From NCBI GenBank assembly GCA_963691655.1, contig OY829326.1, positions 137,410,998 to 137,474,997 on the forward strand: 64,000 bases of DNA, written 5' to 3'. This DNA is from Toxonevra muliebris (Eukaryota; Arthropoda; Insecta; Diptera; Pallopteridae). A program made the position numbers and the translations under genes. The notes beneath the pieces were generated by a model. The model did no database searches and had not been told where the DNA came from. It saw nothing but the letters and a program-made list of their open reading frames with translations. This document shows positions 1-14,600 of this stretch, in pieces (position 1 is the stretch's first letter; each line of letters starts with the position of its first letter).

Positions 1-2079
1 TCTACTTGGACAAGCGACAGAGAGCGACAAAGATAAACAAATTATCAACCCTGCAATGTTAAAAAAATAAATTGAGTTGAATTAATAATTGCATTTTGAT
101 TGTCTCTGTTGTTTTCGAAGGTAAGTAATTTAAATAAATATGTCATATATGTTCGAATACGCTTACAAAGTATTAAATTTAATTATCATAAATAAATATC
201 TTGGTGCTCTGTGAGAAATATTTTTCGCGTACTTGGATAATTTATGGTCGTCATAATCGATCTACTGAGCAATTGAAGTCGCAGTAAATAATTTTCGCAC
301 CAATTTTATGCCTGGTTTTTACTATGTCAAATTCAATTCAAATTCAATCAAATTTACCAACATGTTGGCCAACTTTAGGAAATTCTCTCTTTCTTTCTAT
401 TTGAAGAGGATATGGGATATTAATCCACCTACTTTATCTCACTTTTCGGGCCAGTGTGCTGATCACCTAAACCGTGCAATTTGACGCCTCCAGACTATTT
501 CTGTTTTTTTAAGATTGCGTGAAGTCATTCGTTTATGCCTATAAATCAGCATCAATTGCAGCCTTGGAAAACAACATAGCGAGAAGCCAGCCACTATGCT
601 CGAAAAAATGGGTCAAAATTGGACTTCTCGCATACATCACTTACAATCATGGCCAACATTTACAAGAAATAATCCTTAAAAAGTAAATGGAAAGAATTGA
701 TTTATAGACTCAAAAAAAAAATTTATACACTTTTGTACTTTTTCTGTATTTATTTTAAAAATTAAAAACCAAACGCTTAAAAAATACCTCTATACTTACA
801 CTGGTCACGTTCAAAAAACGCCTCTGCTCCGCCACTGCTACCTGTGTGTCTTATGAACGCAAATTGATCAACAAGAATTATATTGAGCAGCCGTCATTTC
901 ATTTCAGTGTATTATTTTTCTGATACTTCAGCTCAACATGTTGCTGATCAGAGGTCGTTTTCTGAACGCAAGCATTTTCAAATATCTTTTGAACTAATTC
1001 TTTATTTATTAATTCGAAAATTTAGAATAATTTTCAAAAAACCAAAACAACTGATAAACACAAAATAGATGATTGTTTGACACTTTTAACATTTATACAC
1101 GAAAAAAGAAGAAGAAGACAACTACTCTCTCATCTCCGCTCTCATTTGTAAGTTTTTCGAGTATAGAAACGCTTTTTGAGATCTTTAAAGTGATCGAGCT
1201 GCTCCGCGTTGTAGCACGGGAATGCACTTAACAAACTAACAATCAGCTGAACACATTTGCAACCCTGTACCGACGCTGCTGGACTAAGAAAATATAAATA
1301 AATCTAAGATGACGAGTGAGAAATCTATCCCGCCGCAACTCTGACATTTCATACGATTAAATGCGTTCTAATTTTGACAGCGGAAAACCGTCAGTGGATT
1401 TCTCATCGTATGTTGCAATTGTATTTAAGGCATTACGCTGAGGAATTAAAAATTTGTTAGTTTTTATCACCGAAACAAATTGACTCTTAAGATAAATAAA
1501 TGTTTCCATATGGTATTGAGGAGTTTTTAGGTTTGGGTGTTCTGTTTGATACAAAATTTACCATCCCAAATCATGTTGACTACCTGTAACAAAAGCTCTT
1601 CTTCTCTCCTCGTCTTTGTTCGTCATTATGGTAAGAATTTCATAGATCCATCCAAGTTTTGTATTCAATTGTAGTACGTTCGAAACAAGGATATGCTTTA
1701 TTCATTTGAAATCCTTTCTACAGCACGCACTCTGCACGTATTGAAAGGTCGGTCAAAATTCCGGAAATCTAATAGAAATGGGCAACATGAAATGATTATT
1801 CAATAACAACATTTTTCTACTCGAAAAAGTTCAGTCATCCACAGGTTAAGTTCTCAGAACTAGACTCAATTTACTCACTATTCATTTATTACATGTATTC
1901 TTACATATACATTGATAACATACACTCACAAGTAATGACATTGTAAACGGAAGCATTTCCATTCTAATAACTTATATACAAATTATTTCAAAGCAAATAT
2001 GCTTTTATTAACATTATAAACAATAAAAAGAAATAAATAAAAAAAATCTATCTCCGAATATGAGAAAAGGTTATCACAC
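1..2079. other. No gene recognised upstream of arginase
   Basis: AT-rich DNA with only short, non-coding-looking frames (883-1068, 1357-1554). A slightly GC-richer patch at 780-860 and 1140-1340 may be old repeat or regulatory DNA. Nothing can be named. Confidence 0.5.
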
Positions 2080-2410
2080 TAGGGTCTTATCAGCAGTCAC
2101 CAAACAGTAACTAGCAAATCACAAAGCATCAATCCAAGTAGCACCAGAGTGCAGAATCATCTTCTTCAGTATCGTTCGCAACATCAAATAGCACTTTAAG
2201 AATAATTTGTTATTAATAATAAAATATTTGCAAAAATAAAAACATAAAACCCTAAAAAAAAACTCGCGTTATACAAAAAATTATCAAGAATAAATTTCAT
2301 AATCGACAGTTTACGTACACCGAAAGTGAAAGTAAAACGTGTTGTTTCTCCGAATTAAAAAGTTTTTTTTTTCAAGATTTCAAAAATACTAAACTAAAAA
2401 GAAATTAATT
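2080..2410 (+). promoter_or_regulatory. Probable arginase 5' UTR and promoter zone
   Basis: The sequence before the arginase ATG changes near 2090 from A/T runs to a mixed stretch rich in CA steps (TCAGCAGTCACC at about 2090), resembling a fly initiator and 5' UTR. I see no convincing TATA box. The boundaries are guesses. Confidence 0.3.
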
Positions 2411-2621
2411 ATGTTTAAGAGGGGAAGCAAACATTTGGCACGTCAATTAGCAATTTATAACAAATATTCAACGGATGCTGCAGCCGAGACAAGTGGAAAA
2501 ACAAGTCTTGGCATTATTGGTGTACCATTTTCCAAAGGTCAAAGCAAACAAGGTGTCGAAAGAGCACCAGATTTATTAAGAGAGAAGGGATTAGTGAAAA
2601 AGTTGCAAGATGCTGGGCATG
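2411..2621 (+). CDS. arg: Arginase exon 1 (presequence and first strand)
   Basis: The exon encodes residues 1-70 and the first base of codon 71, including the arginase opening [21 protein letters not shown] (split here as GIIGVPF and GVERAP). It ends at CATG followed by the donor GTATGT at 2622. Reading through the donor gives a meaningless hydrophobic tail to 2713, which is intron. Confidence 0.93.
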
Positions 2622-5600
2622 GTATGTATACAATGAATGGTTCGGTTCTTCTTAGGCTTGCCTTTAAATTTGTTTTTTCATTGGCTTCCATATGTTTCAT
2701 ACTAATTACTTAGATTACATCTTTACAAAGTTCGAAAAAGATTTCTAATTTCATTTTTCTTTGAACATATTAGATTAGAAAAGTTGTAAAGGTCTAAAGT
2801 CCTAATCCTGTATAGTCCTTGATAGGTAAATAGGTAAAAAGAATGGCTGTTCCCATTTTTACTATTTAAAATCATAATTAGCTCTTAAAACCATTTTGAT
2901 GTCACATCTTCATTATAATTTGGGCTGATATATTCTTCTTTATGACGACCTCGATAGCCTAGTGGATAGTGCACTAGACTTTTATCTGGGAGGTTCGGGT
3001 TCGATTCCCGTCTTCGTCTGGTGGTTAATTTTCATTACTTTCTTATATTCACTATCAATATGAAGTGTATGAGAATTATAAGATAGTGTACAAGTACACA
3101 CATTGGTTAGTAATGGCAAAACTACCAGGCCGATAAAAAATTGCCACACCGCCGTTCGGAATCGGCGTTAAACTGTAGGTCCAACTATGTGGTATCACAA
3201 TGGGCCGTTCAGGCCTAAGTGTGTCTCTCGACAGCCACTCCAACCTAACCATCTTTTCTTATATTCATATTTAAGTATGAGTTCCATTGTTTATTGAGCT
3301 TTAAACTATAAAGTCGGCGAAACATGTATTTACCTCTTCCAAAACCGGTAATCTATGTAGAGATTGATTACATATTCGGTAGTGCTCTACCTTATTTTTT
3401 ACGACTAGACACGTTTTGATTCTGCAGCCCCTAACCTAGAGAACAGATGCTGTTTACAGCCGCGTATCAGACGCTGCTTTTATACTTTAAAGAGTCATTT
3501 AAACCGAGATGTGCAGCAGTAATGTCCGGCTCCGTATCGTGCTTAAAAAAGTTGTCATGAGCAAGCATCCCAAAAAAAAAAATCTTCAAACGATTTTATT
3601 GAGAATAAGTCGAAAATAAATCCATTAAAAAATAATGTAAAATCTTCAGTATTTTTTACCGTTCTTCAGTTTTTCGCTTCTTTCTCCTGAAGAATTCTAA
3701 TTTTCAGAAAATTAGATAACTGCGGAAATTATAAAGAGACTGTTTTCTTTTATCAACAATAAATTCAATAAATAATATTTGCTCTTTTCGATCTGCTCTG
3801 AACCTAGAAACATCTGATTGACTGTATTTGTTTGATTCTGGTATTCTGTATCTCAGCTAAGACTCTCTTGTTGCAGAGACGGTGCCATCTTCTATTTACA
3901 GATTCCAAGTGGTGAAAAAATGTAGCAATACTAAACTTAAGGGGACCTTCTGGTCTAGCGCCCTTGAATTTAACGAGATTTTAAGATTTTTTTTTTAAAT
4001 GAAATAATGAGCAATAGTATTTAAACTTTGTAGATATATTATATTATTTAACAATATACAAAAATATAAAAAAAAAAATTATAATTTTAAGTTAACTAAA
4101 GTTTGTGTTACAATTGCCCTCTTCAAAAAATTACAATCTGTATGAGCGTAGTTATTGCAGGAACTAAGATGAAAAAAAAGAAATGACAAAATGGCGCATT
4201 GTTGAAATTTACGTTACGAAAACAGACAGTTTTTTCATTATTTTTTGTATGTAAAAAGTAAGAAGTATTCAACGTAGAAAGTTTCTTTTAGTTCCTGCGA
4301 TAAGCACTGGGTTACTGAATAATATAGTAAAATTTGAGGCGAATCGGTCGAGTAGCTTTTTTTTCTTATCTCACGCAGTGCAGAAAAATATAGTTTCGAG
4401 ATAAATGAGTTTAAACTTCGATCGGCTCTTTTACTTGCTTCTGCGCTCACCTGCTAAATAGGCTGTAGAAGTCGAAATACTGAAAATATTGATACATAAA
4501 TATATACATACAGTATACTTTTAAAAGCCTATACTTTTGAAATTTGAAAACCAAAAATAAATTTTTTGAAAAATGTAGACCAGAAGGTGGCCTTAACCTG
4601 AGCAAAATTCCATTGTGCCTAAAATGAAAAAAGTTGCAATGAATCGGTTATACTTTCCATTAAATAATATATTTCCATATATATTTTTTTATTGACATTT
4701 ATTTTTTATAGACTCATCAAGTTTATAAAAGGAATTTGCTAACGTGAAATTCGCGTTTTTCGAAAAGAAATTTCTAGTTCCGAAACAATAACGCTACATA
4801 CCATAACTATTTTGTAGATTAAAAAAAAAAATTTTTTAAAAAGATGCACCTTGTCCAAAATTTGGATTAGAGTACATTTTTCACTTTTTTCTATTCTAGT
4901 TCCGAAACAACGAATTTTCGCTACTCATCACCACAACCGTTTTTTAGATTAAAGGTTCTACCTTTACCAAGAAAAATATAAATTTTGTTCCAAAATCAAG
5001 AGTCAAAAACTATTGAAAACTTTTGTGAAAATTACGTCGATCTAAAAAATCCGGATGTCCATTTCGGTTGTGGATAACTTGAAAAAATCTTCGGAATTCA
5101 TATTAGTGAAAAAATAGTTATCTCGTTAATTCTCAATAAGAACAAATCGTATGAATTTGAACAACTGTTTTTTTAACTGGACGATTTAAAAAAGGACGGG
5201 CCTTATATAATATATGAATCAACAAATAAATAGCTGCGAAGTATTATAGGGAACTAGAAAGTCGCGAATTCGGAATCAGTTTGATTTCGCAATGTCCTAG
5301 TCACAAAAAGATTCTGTACGGATATATAGAACTAGAAGACTTCTACATATGGATTCTTATGGATTTCAACCTAAACTTACTTACCTTTATAAATTGAATT
5401 ACAATTTTATTTACATATAAGTTAAATAAAAATTATTGTTAATTTTTTTTTATTTCAGGTAATTTATCTATCAAGGATTATGGTAATTTACAATTCAGTA
5501 CGGATTCCGATAGCGCTGAACAATTTCGTAATACAACAAAAAATTATGGAGAATTCATGGGTTGCAATAAAGCTTTGATTCACAAAGTCCAAGATATACT

Positions 5601-8600
5601 TAAGGAAAATGATCAATTCTTGGCGATTGGTGGAGATCATGCAATCGGTTTCGGTGAGTTAAACAAATAAAAAATGCCCTTAAAATTATTTATAAAAAAA
5701 TGTAAATATTTCGTATGTACACAGGTTCCGTCGCTGGCCATTTGCAGCATACCCCAAATTTATCCCTTGTTTGGATTGATGCACATGCTGATATAAATTT
5801 GCATACAACCTCGGAATCTGGCAATATACATGGTATGCCAGTATCATTTCTGCTAAAGGAATTGCGTATCTTTTGGGAAAATGCACATTTAGATAAAATT
5901 GCACCAGTTTGGTGAGTACTCAAAAAAAAGTAAAAATAAGAAATACAAATTTTAAATCAGTTTTAAGCAAAGACTTTATTTGTTTTTTAAGTATAAATAA
6001 TTTGAATTAGCTTACCAAAAATTATACAGGTATGTGTGTTTTTCAATTCCAAAAACAAAAGTAGTCCTTCCCATGGAATTTTCGACACCGCTAAGTCTGT
6101 GGCCGTAGAATGGCTCTATTTTCTTAACCCAAAAGTGCGACCAATCCCGACAAAATCGATAGCATTCTCGAAAATCAACACAAATAGCTATAAAGTAAAA
6201 TTTTGCATTGAAACGTTTTTGGTTTGTTTCAAATTTTCGTTTTTCCATGGGAATTAACCTTTCCAGTTTTTTAGAAAATGTAATATCATAAAATTATATA
6301 TTATTATTTTTTTTATTCAAAAGTTAATAATAATACTGAAATAGTTTGTTACATTTCTCAGCACTGAGACTCCACAACCCCCATGAAATTATAAACACAT
6401 ATTTCAATTATTTTATTTGATTTATTTTAATAAAAATAAGTAAAGATTTAATTTTATGGATAAGGAAATATAAATCTTGTCAGGCATAAGCTTAGATGTT
6501 CTTTGTTCGTAACTCCTTCTATAGAAATTATCTTCTTCATAAAAAAGAAGTCAGTAAATTTAAGTATTACATTGGAAATAGCAGCATTCTAATTCTTCAT
6601 TGATTAATTCTTTTTCACCATTTATTCTGATTTCTTACAAAATTCAAACAAATTTTTACTTGGATACCCTAAGTTCAACCCACTCAGGTTGTCCTTTTTC
6701 TTCAATGGGCGTAGATCGTAATTGTATGTGCTAAAATATAAAAATTTTTTGTCTTAATTATTATTTTAAAAACCATTTTCGAAACGTTGTAGACATGGTC
6801 GTTGATTTACTTGAAAGATTGTACTCCAATTTGCATTCGTACTCGCTGCCCAGGAAATTAATAGAATGAAAGAAAAAGTCTTCAATAAACGTATTTTGTC
6901 GAAAAATTAAATGAAAGTGTTCTTTGTAAATCTTGAACAATTCGGTGGAATACGGAAGGGTTAAACTCAATACACTTTTTTGATTTTTGAGGCCTGATAG
7001 ACAAAAGAATCAATGATGAATGTTTTACATTGCTGATAACTTTTATTTTATAATAAATATTTTGTACTTCCTCTGTACTGTAAATATTATGAGTGAAAAA
7101 TTCGCTTTACGTTGCTTTATACAAATTATGAAGAACAGAAATTCATTTTTATTGAAAATAACTATTATTTTATACCAAATATTTTTTACGTCGATTTATA
7201 CGTATTATATAGTGTGATCTCTTATCTTCTAATTTGTTTCATTTCCAAGCCGTATTACTTGTGCCGCTCTTGCTCTGAGATATAAATTGATTTCATTTTT
7301 GCTCGTATCACAATAAAAATAATAGAAGAAAAGTGAAATTTCACTTGAGAAATGTTTGTTTCTTCCAATAGAAGTCAAAATCAATGCGCAGCCAACTTAA
7401 ATTGACAAATATGGATAAAAAAAATGTCAAAGAACGAACAACATAAAAGTAAACTTGCCAAACAAGCAGCGTGACCAACTCAGTGCTTTTCCCGCTAAAT
7501 TTAGTGAAAATTTTTTAGAATTAAAACGCTGAAAAAAAGTGACTTAGCGCTCAGTTCAGAATACGTTGTAAGTTCAGAATACGTATTATCTTCGAAAAAT
7601 CAAAGAAATTTTCATTGGCTAAAAGAAGCAAATGTGTGTGTGTATTAGAGTAAAAGTTTAAATGTATTGAGTTTTCTCGAAATTATATAAGGAAAAAATT
7701 TAGCGTTTATTCTTGATTTTAGCGGATTTTGAAAAACAAAAGTTGGTCACACTGGGTACAAGCATGTCTGTTCTCATCCCCTTTCGTCTTTCCCCTCTTA
7801 CCTACAAACTTGACTTCTCGACAAGAAAACTTGTCGAGTAGAAAAAGGGACTAAAAATTTTCAACAGAGAAAAAGCGAATTCTTCACTTATAATAATTAC
7901 ACTAAGCGGCAGGAAAAATGTGATCGGGATCAGAGTTTGCTTGATGAATAGCAAAAGCACTGTGGTTAACTCTGTTTTGGTCCTCAACGTAACGTCCTCT
8001 GTTTTTTTTACACGTCCTTAAAGTTTGACCATTTCTGAAAATGTTACTATTTGCGTGCTCAGCACTTTACAATAAAATCTTTTTTCATAATCCTTTTTTT
8101 CCATTTGGGAACACAGAGCTTCAACAAAGCATTTCCATCTTGTTCTATTCGCTGCTGTTCTTTTCACAACGTTCCACGTCTCTCCGGCTGCTCTAAGTTC
8201 ATTATCAGTAGACCGTTCGACTGATGCTATCGTATGATTTTCGTAAGGTGTGAACTATCCATCGCCATTTTCGAAGTCTTATTTGTTTGTGAATAAGGTT
8301 CTGCCCGATCAACCGCCATAACTCTGTGTTGCTTATGATATTCGGCCAGAAGATTTTGCATATGATGCGATGGCATTTGCTCACGAAAACTTGAAGTTCT
8401 TGCGTAATGTAGTTTGAGACCACCCATGTTTCGCTGCCGTATAACAATATTGACTTTACGCATGCGCTGAAGATCATCAGTTGGATTTTTCTTGAAATTT
8501 GCGGACTTCTCTACACGCATTTGAGGCACCCAAACGCTGATCTGGCTTTGCGCAACCTGCTTACAGCATCTTCTTGTTCCTCTTTTGGTTGAAACTATGC

Positions 8601-11600
8601 TGCCGAGGTAATAGAAGCTATCTACGTATTGTACCGCTTATCCTTCGACGATGTCGTTGGTACTGGTGTTCTTGACTCTTGTCTTCTCGGTGTTTATTTC
8701 TCTGGCCCTACTCTTTGAGCCGTAGTGGCCAGTAGATTTGCTTTTGTTTGCATGTCGGATATTCTGTATGGCAGAATACGCTGTCGTCAGCGTAGTTGAG
8801 ATCTTGCAGTTTCCGAGAGAGTGTTCACTTAGTTCCACCACTCTTCAATTCCACATCGAGCAACACATCATTGCAAATAGGAGTGGGAACAGTGGACAGC
8901 CTTGTTTCAGTCCTGATGTAGTTTTGAACGGGGCGCTGATGTTGCCGTTGTGAAGGACTGCGAGCTCTGCATCGTAAAAGAGTGCCTTTATGATTTGTAT
9001 AGTAAAATAAACTTAAAATATATTTTTGAAAAGTGTTAACCCATTATCTCCATCTCATATGGGTCATTTTCAAGAGAACCCACTCTTTTACCCTACTACG
9101 AAAGTCCACAGAGATTTAATATGTTCCAGAAAAATATTAATCATAAAATTTTACTGTAGATTACTAGGCATCAGAAACGTGTCTGGAGCGTTTTAACAAT
9201 AAGCATACTCTAATCCCTGTCACTTTTGGTCGTCCTCAATTTGTCGCAGAGTGTTATAAGTGGACGTAAAAAATATATCTTATAAAAGATAATTAGCACG
9301 AAATAATAATTATTTGTTAAGGATCCTGTGGCAACTCGAATTTTTATAATGCAGTGAAAGAAAAGGGACTTAGTAAAATGAAATAGTTTTGAATCATTTT
9401 CAACTATTTTTATAGTTTAAATGTAATATTTTCAAGTTAATTTCATCCAGGCATTTAGTCATATTTATTTTTTTACTTAAGATAAAAGAAAGGAGTTTTG
9501 TCTTAATTTATTTCAAAACTAATTTGTGAGTAACGGTTGGAAACGAACGAGTTCGAAAACAATAATCTGATCTGCTTATTCTGCAAAATTTGTGGTTAAG
9601 CTTACTGGGAAATAACAGTGAGTAACAGTTAAATAAAGTTTTAAACAAAACATGAAAAGGATATTCTGTGTTTAACTTAAACATTGTTGTGTTCTCAGAT
9701 GAGCCTGTTACCTTTTCTTTTATTTGTAATTTAATCTGCATCTTATTTTTATTTTTTTTGGTGACCAAAATAGTTTTGATTTTCTAGGCAGTGCCATCAA
9801 GTGCCATCTCCAAGAATAGTTAAAAATATTTCTAGGAAACTTTCAATTGTTATTATTTATCCAATTTAGCCGGAACACTTGTAATTCTCATCCATTCTTG
9901 TTTTAGTTTTTATTACTGAAAATTTTAACTTAAGTACCTATATATATATAAAAATAGATATAGTAAAATTTTTTTTTATAATTTATTTTCAATATATAAA
10001 TTTTCTTAAATTTGTACTTTTAATATGTAAAGCTTTTTTCAATAAATAATTTTATTCATTAGTATCACAAACATTCATTTATCAGTCTCATAGAATAACT
10101 TAAAATTGTCTTACTTTTATATTAATTATTTAATTTTTTCATTGTTTCTTTTTTTTTTTGGAAGCATTATTTTCAGTCTTGTAGATTTATATAATTATTT
10201 AAAATCAGAAAATATAATATAAATGAAATAATTTTTAACATAAATTTTAAACAGAATAATAAAGGAAATAAACTTAAAAGGAAATTAAACTAAATTTAAA
10301 AAAAAAGATTTAAATATTTTTAAAATGTAAAATCAATTAAATTAAGAAATCGCAATCAATTAAAAAAAGAAAACAGGAAAAAGTAGTTAAAAATTCACAA
10401 ATAAGCAAAATTTAATATTGAAAATAAAATAATTTAATTTTCCACCACAACGTTTTCTGATTTCTTCTATTATTATAAAACTGAAAATATGTTAGTGCTT
10501 TACCTCAAAAAAAATTAAATATATAAAATAAATCTTAGCCTAGTAGCACATTGTTTTTAGATTTTTTGTGTTTTTAGAAACGCATCTCTAAGTTGAGGGG
10601 CAGTTTCTCTTTACTAATGTTCGACGAAGTTATTTCAGCCCCTCTATTAGTCCAAAGCTCTTTCCCAAAAATATGAACATTTGGAATAGGAAAATGGTAT
10701 CGGTACTCCATATTTTTACCCCGATACCCGATACTTTTATTATAAGTACTTGTTCTCCTTGAGTACATTGATGCTGGTATCGAAATTCGATACTTTTCAA
10801 AATTCCCAGTGTAATAATTAGTACTAGAAAATGCAACGCTAAAAGATGACAGATAAAAAAGCCACCATCATTTTTATTACTATTCATTTTGGATTGCTAT
10901 TCGTTAAATTTTTAATAAAAAATTTATAAAAATTTATAATCATCATTGAATTGAAAACTTTTCAAGAAACAATTGTAAATGCAGAAAATAAAATCATCAA
11001 ATGAGCTCTGAAGGATTACATTTTCAGTTTAATTTTTAATTGCTAAATCTTCAAATACTTTTTAGAAATATAGCGAAAGAATTTTCTTTGGAAAATAATA
11101 AATTTAAAGTACTATAAAGAAAAATCCTAAGACCTTAAACCAACCCAGATAAAGAATATTCCGATTTTAGCTAAGACGAATGCTTTTTGCGCTTCCAGAT
11201 TAGTTTGGATTTGATAACAATGGAACTTAAAGCTTTGATTGTCGTTTGGCTATCACAGAAAAAGGACGATGATGGACTTGTAAGATTTTAGGGATGACCC
11301 ATTATAGTAACGAATCGTTGAATATATTTCAGAACATTTGTAAGTTTGAGCGGAAAAATCTATTTTATCCAGATCTGTTAAAATCATGTTCTCGAGCGAA
11401 ATATTCTCAAAACAACCCAAGTGCTATTTCTTTCTACATTTTTTATCCAAAATCTCCTTAACTGAAATTTTACAAAAATACTTACAATGTACTTAAGCTT
11501 ATAATTTTTTTTTTTTTTTTTTTGTTAAATAATTTTTGTTTTAAAAATCCTTGTGCTACTATGGCAAATAAATCTCTACCCTCAGTTTAATCCGTTTTGT

Positions 11601-14600
11601 GTTTTTGGTTACAAATATCGCTGGAACTTCATCTTAGAATCATTTAAAATTCGTCAATGTAAGCTTTGTATTTATAAGTTAATTCATTATTAAAGTTTCG
11701 GAATTGTAGTTCTTGCTATATTTGGAACCAAGATGTGCACCCTTAGTCCAAAATCCTTCGTAAGAGTTACGAATTCGTAGTTATATTCATAAATCCGAAA
11801 AAATTCGTATGCTGGAAACCAAAACAGCTGATTTCAATATAGCTATCTATCTCTACTCAATGAGACTGAACTAAACCCGACATCGACTGGTTTCCAAAAA
11901 AAAATCAAATTTTTTCATTTTTATAAATTTATCTATGAATTTTGAAACTCTTAGGATAGATTCTAGAATAGTGGCAGTAAGTTTTCAATGCTTTCTAATA
12001 ATTTCTTTAAATTCTTTTATATACAATCTCTGAAAATAATCTTTAAAAATAATATAAAGATAAGAAAAAAACTTAAGTCAATAATTACATGAAAATACAA
12101 AATTTAATATGGCTTTGAATGATGTTTGAAATCTAATTAAGTGTTAGTTGGATATTTTTGAGACTCAGTAATTTCACCACAAATTTTATATACGGTTAAC
12201 TATTTGAGCAATTTACAGATCTCTCCGATTTTAAAATGTTTGTACAAAATCATCATCATGAACTCATTACCGGGTCTCAAAATGATTTCTGTTTCTGTTC
12301 TTGATTTTCGTTTCAACAAAAAGAAGCGATGATGATGCATTTTGAATACACTGAGAGAAGAAACTTGACTTGGTGTGATGGTTGGTGGTAGTGGTGGTAT
12401 TGTAGTAGTGGATGTAGTGGTCGTGGTTGGTAGTAGTGATGGAGAGGCTATGGTTATTTTCAAATTATTATTTTTAAACAAATTTTTTTTTTTTAAGTGA
12501 TGGAAATTGGTGGGAATACAATGCGTTCTGTTCTGTTCCAAAATTAATACACTTGCACAAAATTATTATTCACTTCAAATAATGCTAAATTATACATTAA
12601 AAAAAAAACAGAATATTATTAAGTATAAATATGTAGGTATATATGTAATGTATATGTATTTCAATTACATACATACAACACATACATAGATACATATATA
12701 TACTTATTGTTTTAAGAGTACAAAATAAAATTAGATTTAATCATATATATAAGTACAATATGTAATAAATATTTTAGCACACTCCTGAAAATAAAATAGA
12801 AAAATAGAAATTATAAGATATTAAAATATTAACAACAACAATGTAAGTAAGGCTAAAAATACAAACCGAGCGAGCGTTTACCCGAAAATAAACACTCAAT
12901 CAAATGAATCAATTAATATAAATATTAATTAATAATAAAAATGAAAAAAACAAATTTTACTTACCGAAAATATAATTCAACAAATACAATCAATATTTAA
13001 AATGTGTTACGAAATTTGCATTGAGATAAAAGTATACATTATTATTTTTTGTTTGTTTTTGTTTTTGAAAACCATAACAGCAGCGAAAACTGAAAAAAAT
13101 TGCGTTTTTCTTCATTTTATTTTAATCAAAAAAAAAAAAAAAACAACAAATTACACCGAAAAAAAACGAAAGAAGAAAGGTGTTTTACGATTAAGGAATA
13201 GTTACACACAATGAAAAGGTTTTAGATTTTATTATTTTTTTTTTTTTTTGAGGGGTTTTTTGCCTTTGTTTTACACTAAAAAAAATTAAATTTTACAAGT
13301 AAAAATTAAACGTAATTTTGATAAATCAAACTAAATCAAAATTTTAAAAGTAGCGAAATTTCATATTCAAAAATTTTTAAAATTTCTCATCAGCTACTTT
13401 CAATTTTTTTTCTTTTTTTTATGTACTCAACTTAAAAATTTTCCAACTTTATTTAGCACTATGTTTTTTTTATTTTCGTTAGCACTTGATGTTAAAAACT
13501 ATAAATAAAAACTGAAAACAATCAAATGTTCAAAAAAAAAAAATGTAATATATTACAAATAATATAGTATGTAATCCTTACATACATACATTACAAAGGA
13601 TCGATTGGTGGTTTAAATTTTTGCCATTTTCATATATACGAAATAAGAAAATAAACATAGTGATGATGTTCACACACACTGAAAAGCAAAACCAAAAACT
13701 GAAAGCGGCAAACCTAAAGGACACAGCGTAGAGTATCGTCTTGTTTACTCGATCGTTTAGCAAAGGATCCCAAAAACAAAAATCATATACATTGGCTTGG
13801 AATTGAGAAGATGAATCACAACTAGAGAACAACAAAGTAAATTAAGAAGTAATGGTGGAAAAGACGCTTCCAAAAATTTAAAACTTGAGGCTTTAGAAAA
13901 TTTATTAAAAACAAAAAAAAAAACCCTTTCATCTCATTTCAAAATATCAAAAGATGAAAAAATTTGTTATGGAAAATGAAATATGGTATATATAAATCTA
14001 AAATTCCATGATTGTGAATATATAAATATGTAAAAAAAAGTAATTAAAACTTAAAGATCAAAGAAAGACAGACAGAAAGAAAAAAGTTCAAAAATCCTGT
14101 GTTATTTTTAATTAACATTTTATTTTACAGCCATAAAATTTGGTCCTAGAAATTGCATACTCTCAAACTTCACAGAAAAATATCCATTCTAGGGTTCGCT
14201 ACAGGCTTCGTTACAGAAGCAAGAGCTGGGAAAGAAGAGAAGGTAAAGAGAAAGCAAAGAGTCACTTCTTTCTATTAATCGAAGTAGCTTTGGTTTGAGG
14301 CAAGTGCTTAGAAGATCTGAGCATCCACGAGGGTCAGAAACTGGTCCATTGTGATGTCCCTATATGTAGTCTGTCTTCCAAAGAGCAAAGCCAATGAATC
14401 TGAAGTTTAGGGCATTTACAGAGGAGTTGATGGATAGTGCCCAGCTATGGGCATTCATTCTGGGTTGGTACCCAATATAGGTAACACCTTTAATCGCTCC
14501 GATATCTCATTAAAAAATTGCCATCAGTTAGAGACTATCAGTAAAAAAAGAAATATCACATGGTTTTATGACTCACTTCAGCTAGTTAGAGGTGGTAGAA

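Larger units (their letters stand above)
2622..5458 (+). other. Arginase intron 1
   Basis: A 2837-bp intron holding the SINE and the piggyBac-type MITE. The rest (4600-5458) is A/T-rich with no coding signal. Confidence 0.9.

Noticed and set aside
2947..3019. Genuine tRNA gene on the plus strand
   Set aside because: A and B boxes are present, but the stem pairing is incomplete and the sequence continues into a shared SINE body found elsewhere.
6030..6260. Small inverted repeat with CCCATGGAA ends in intron 3
   Set aside because: Only about 10 bp pair and the rest does not, too weak for an element call.
12200..12541. Threonine/proline-rich protein on the minus strand
   Set aside because: Encoded by a simple triplet tract; no start context, splice sites or family match.
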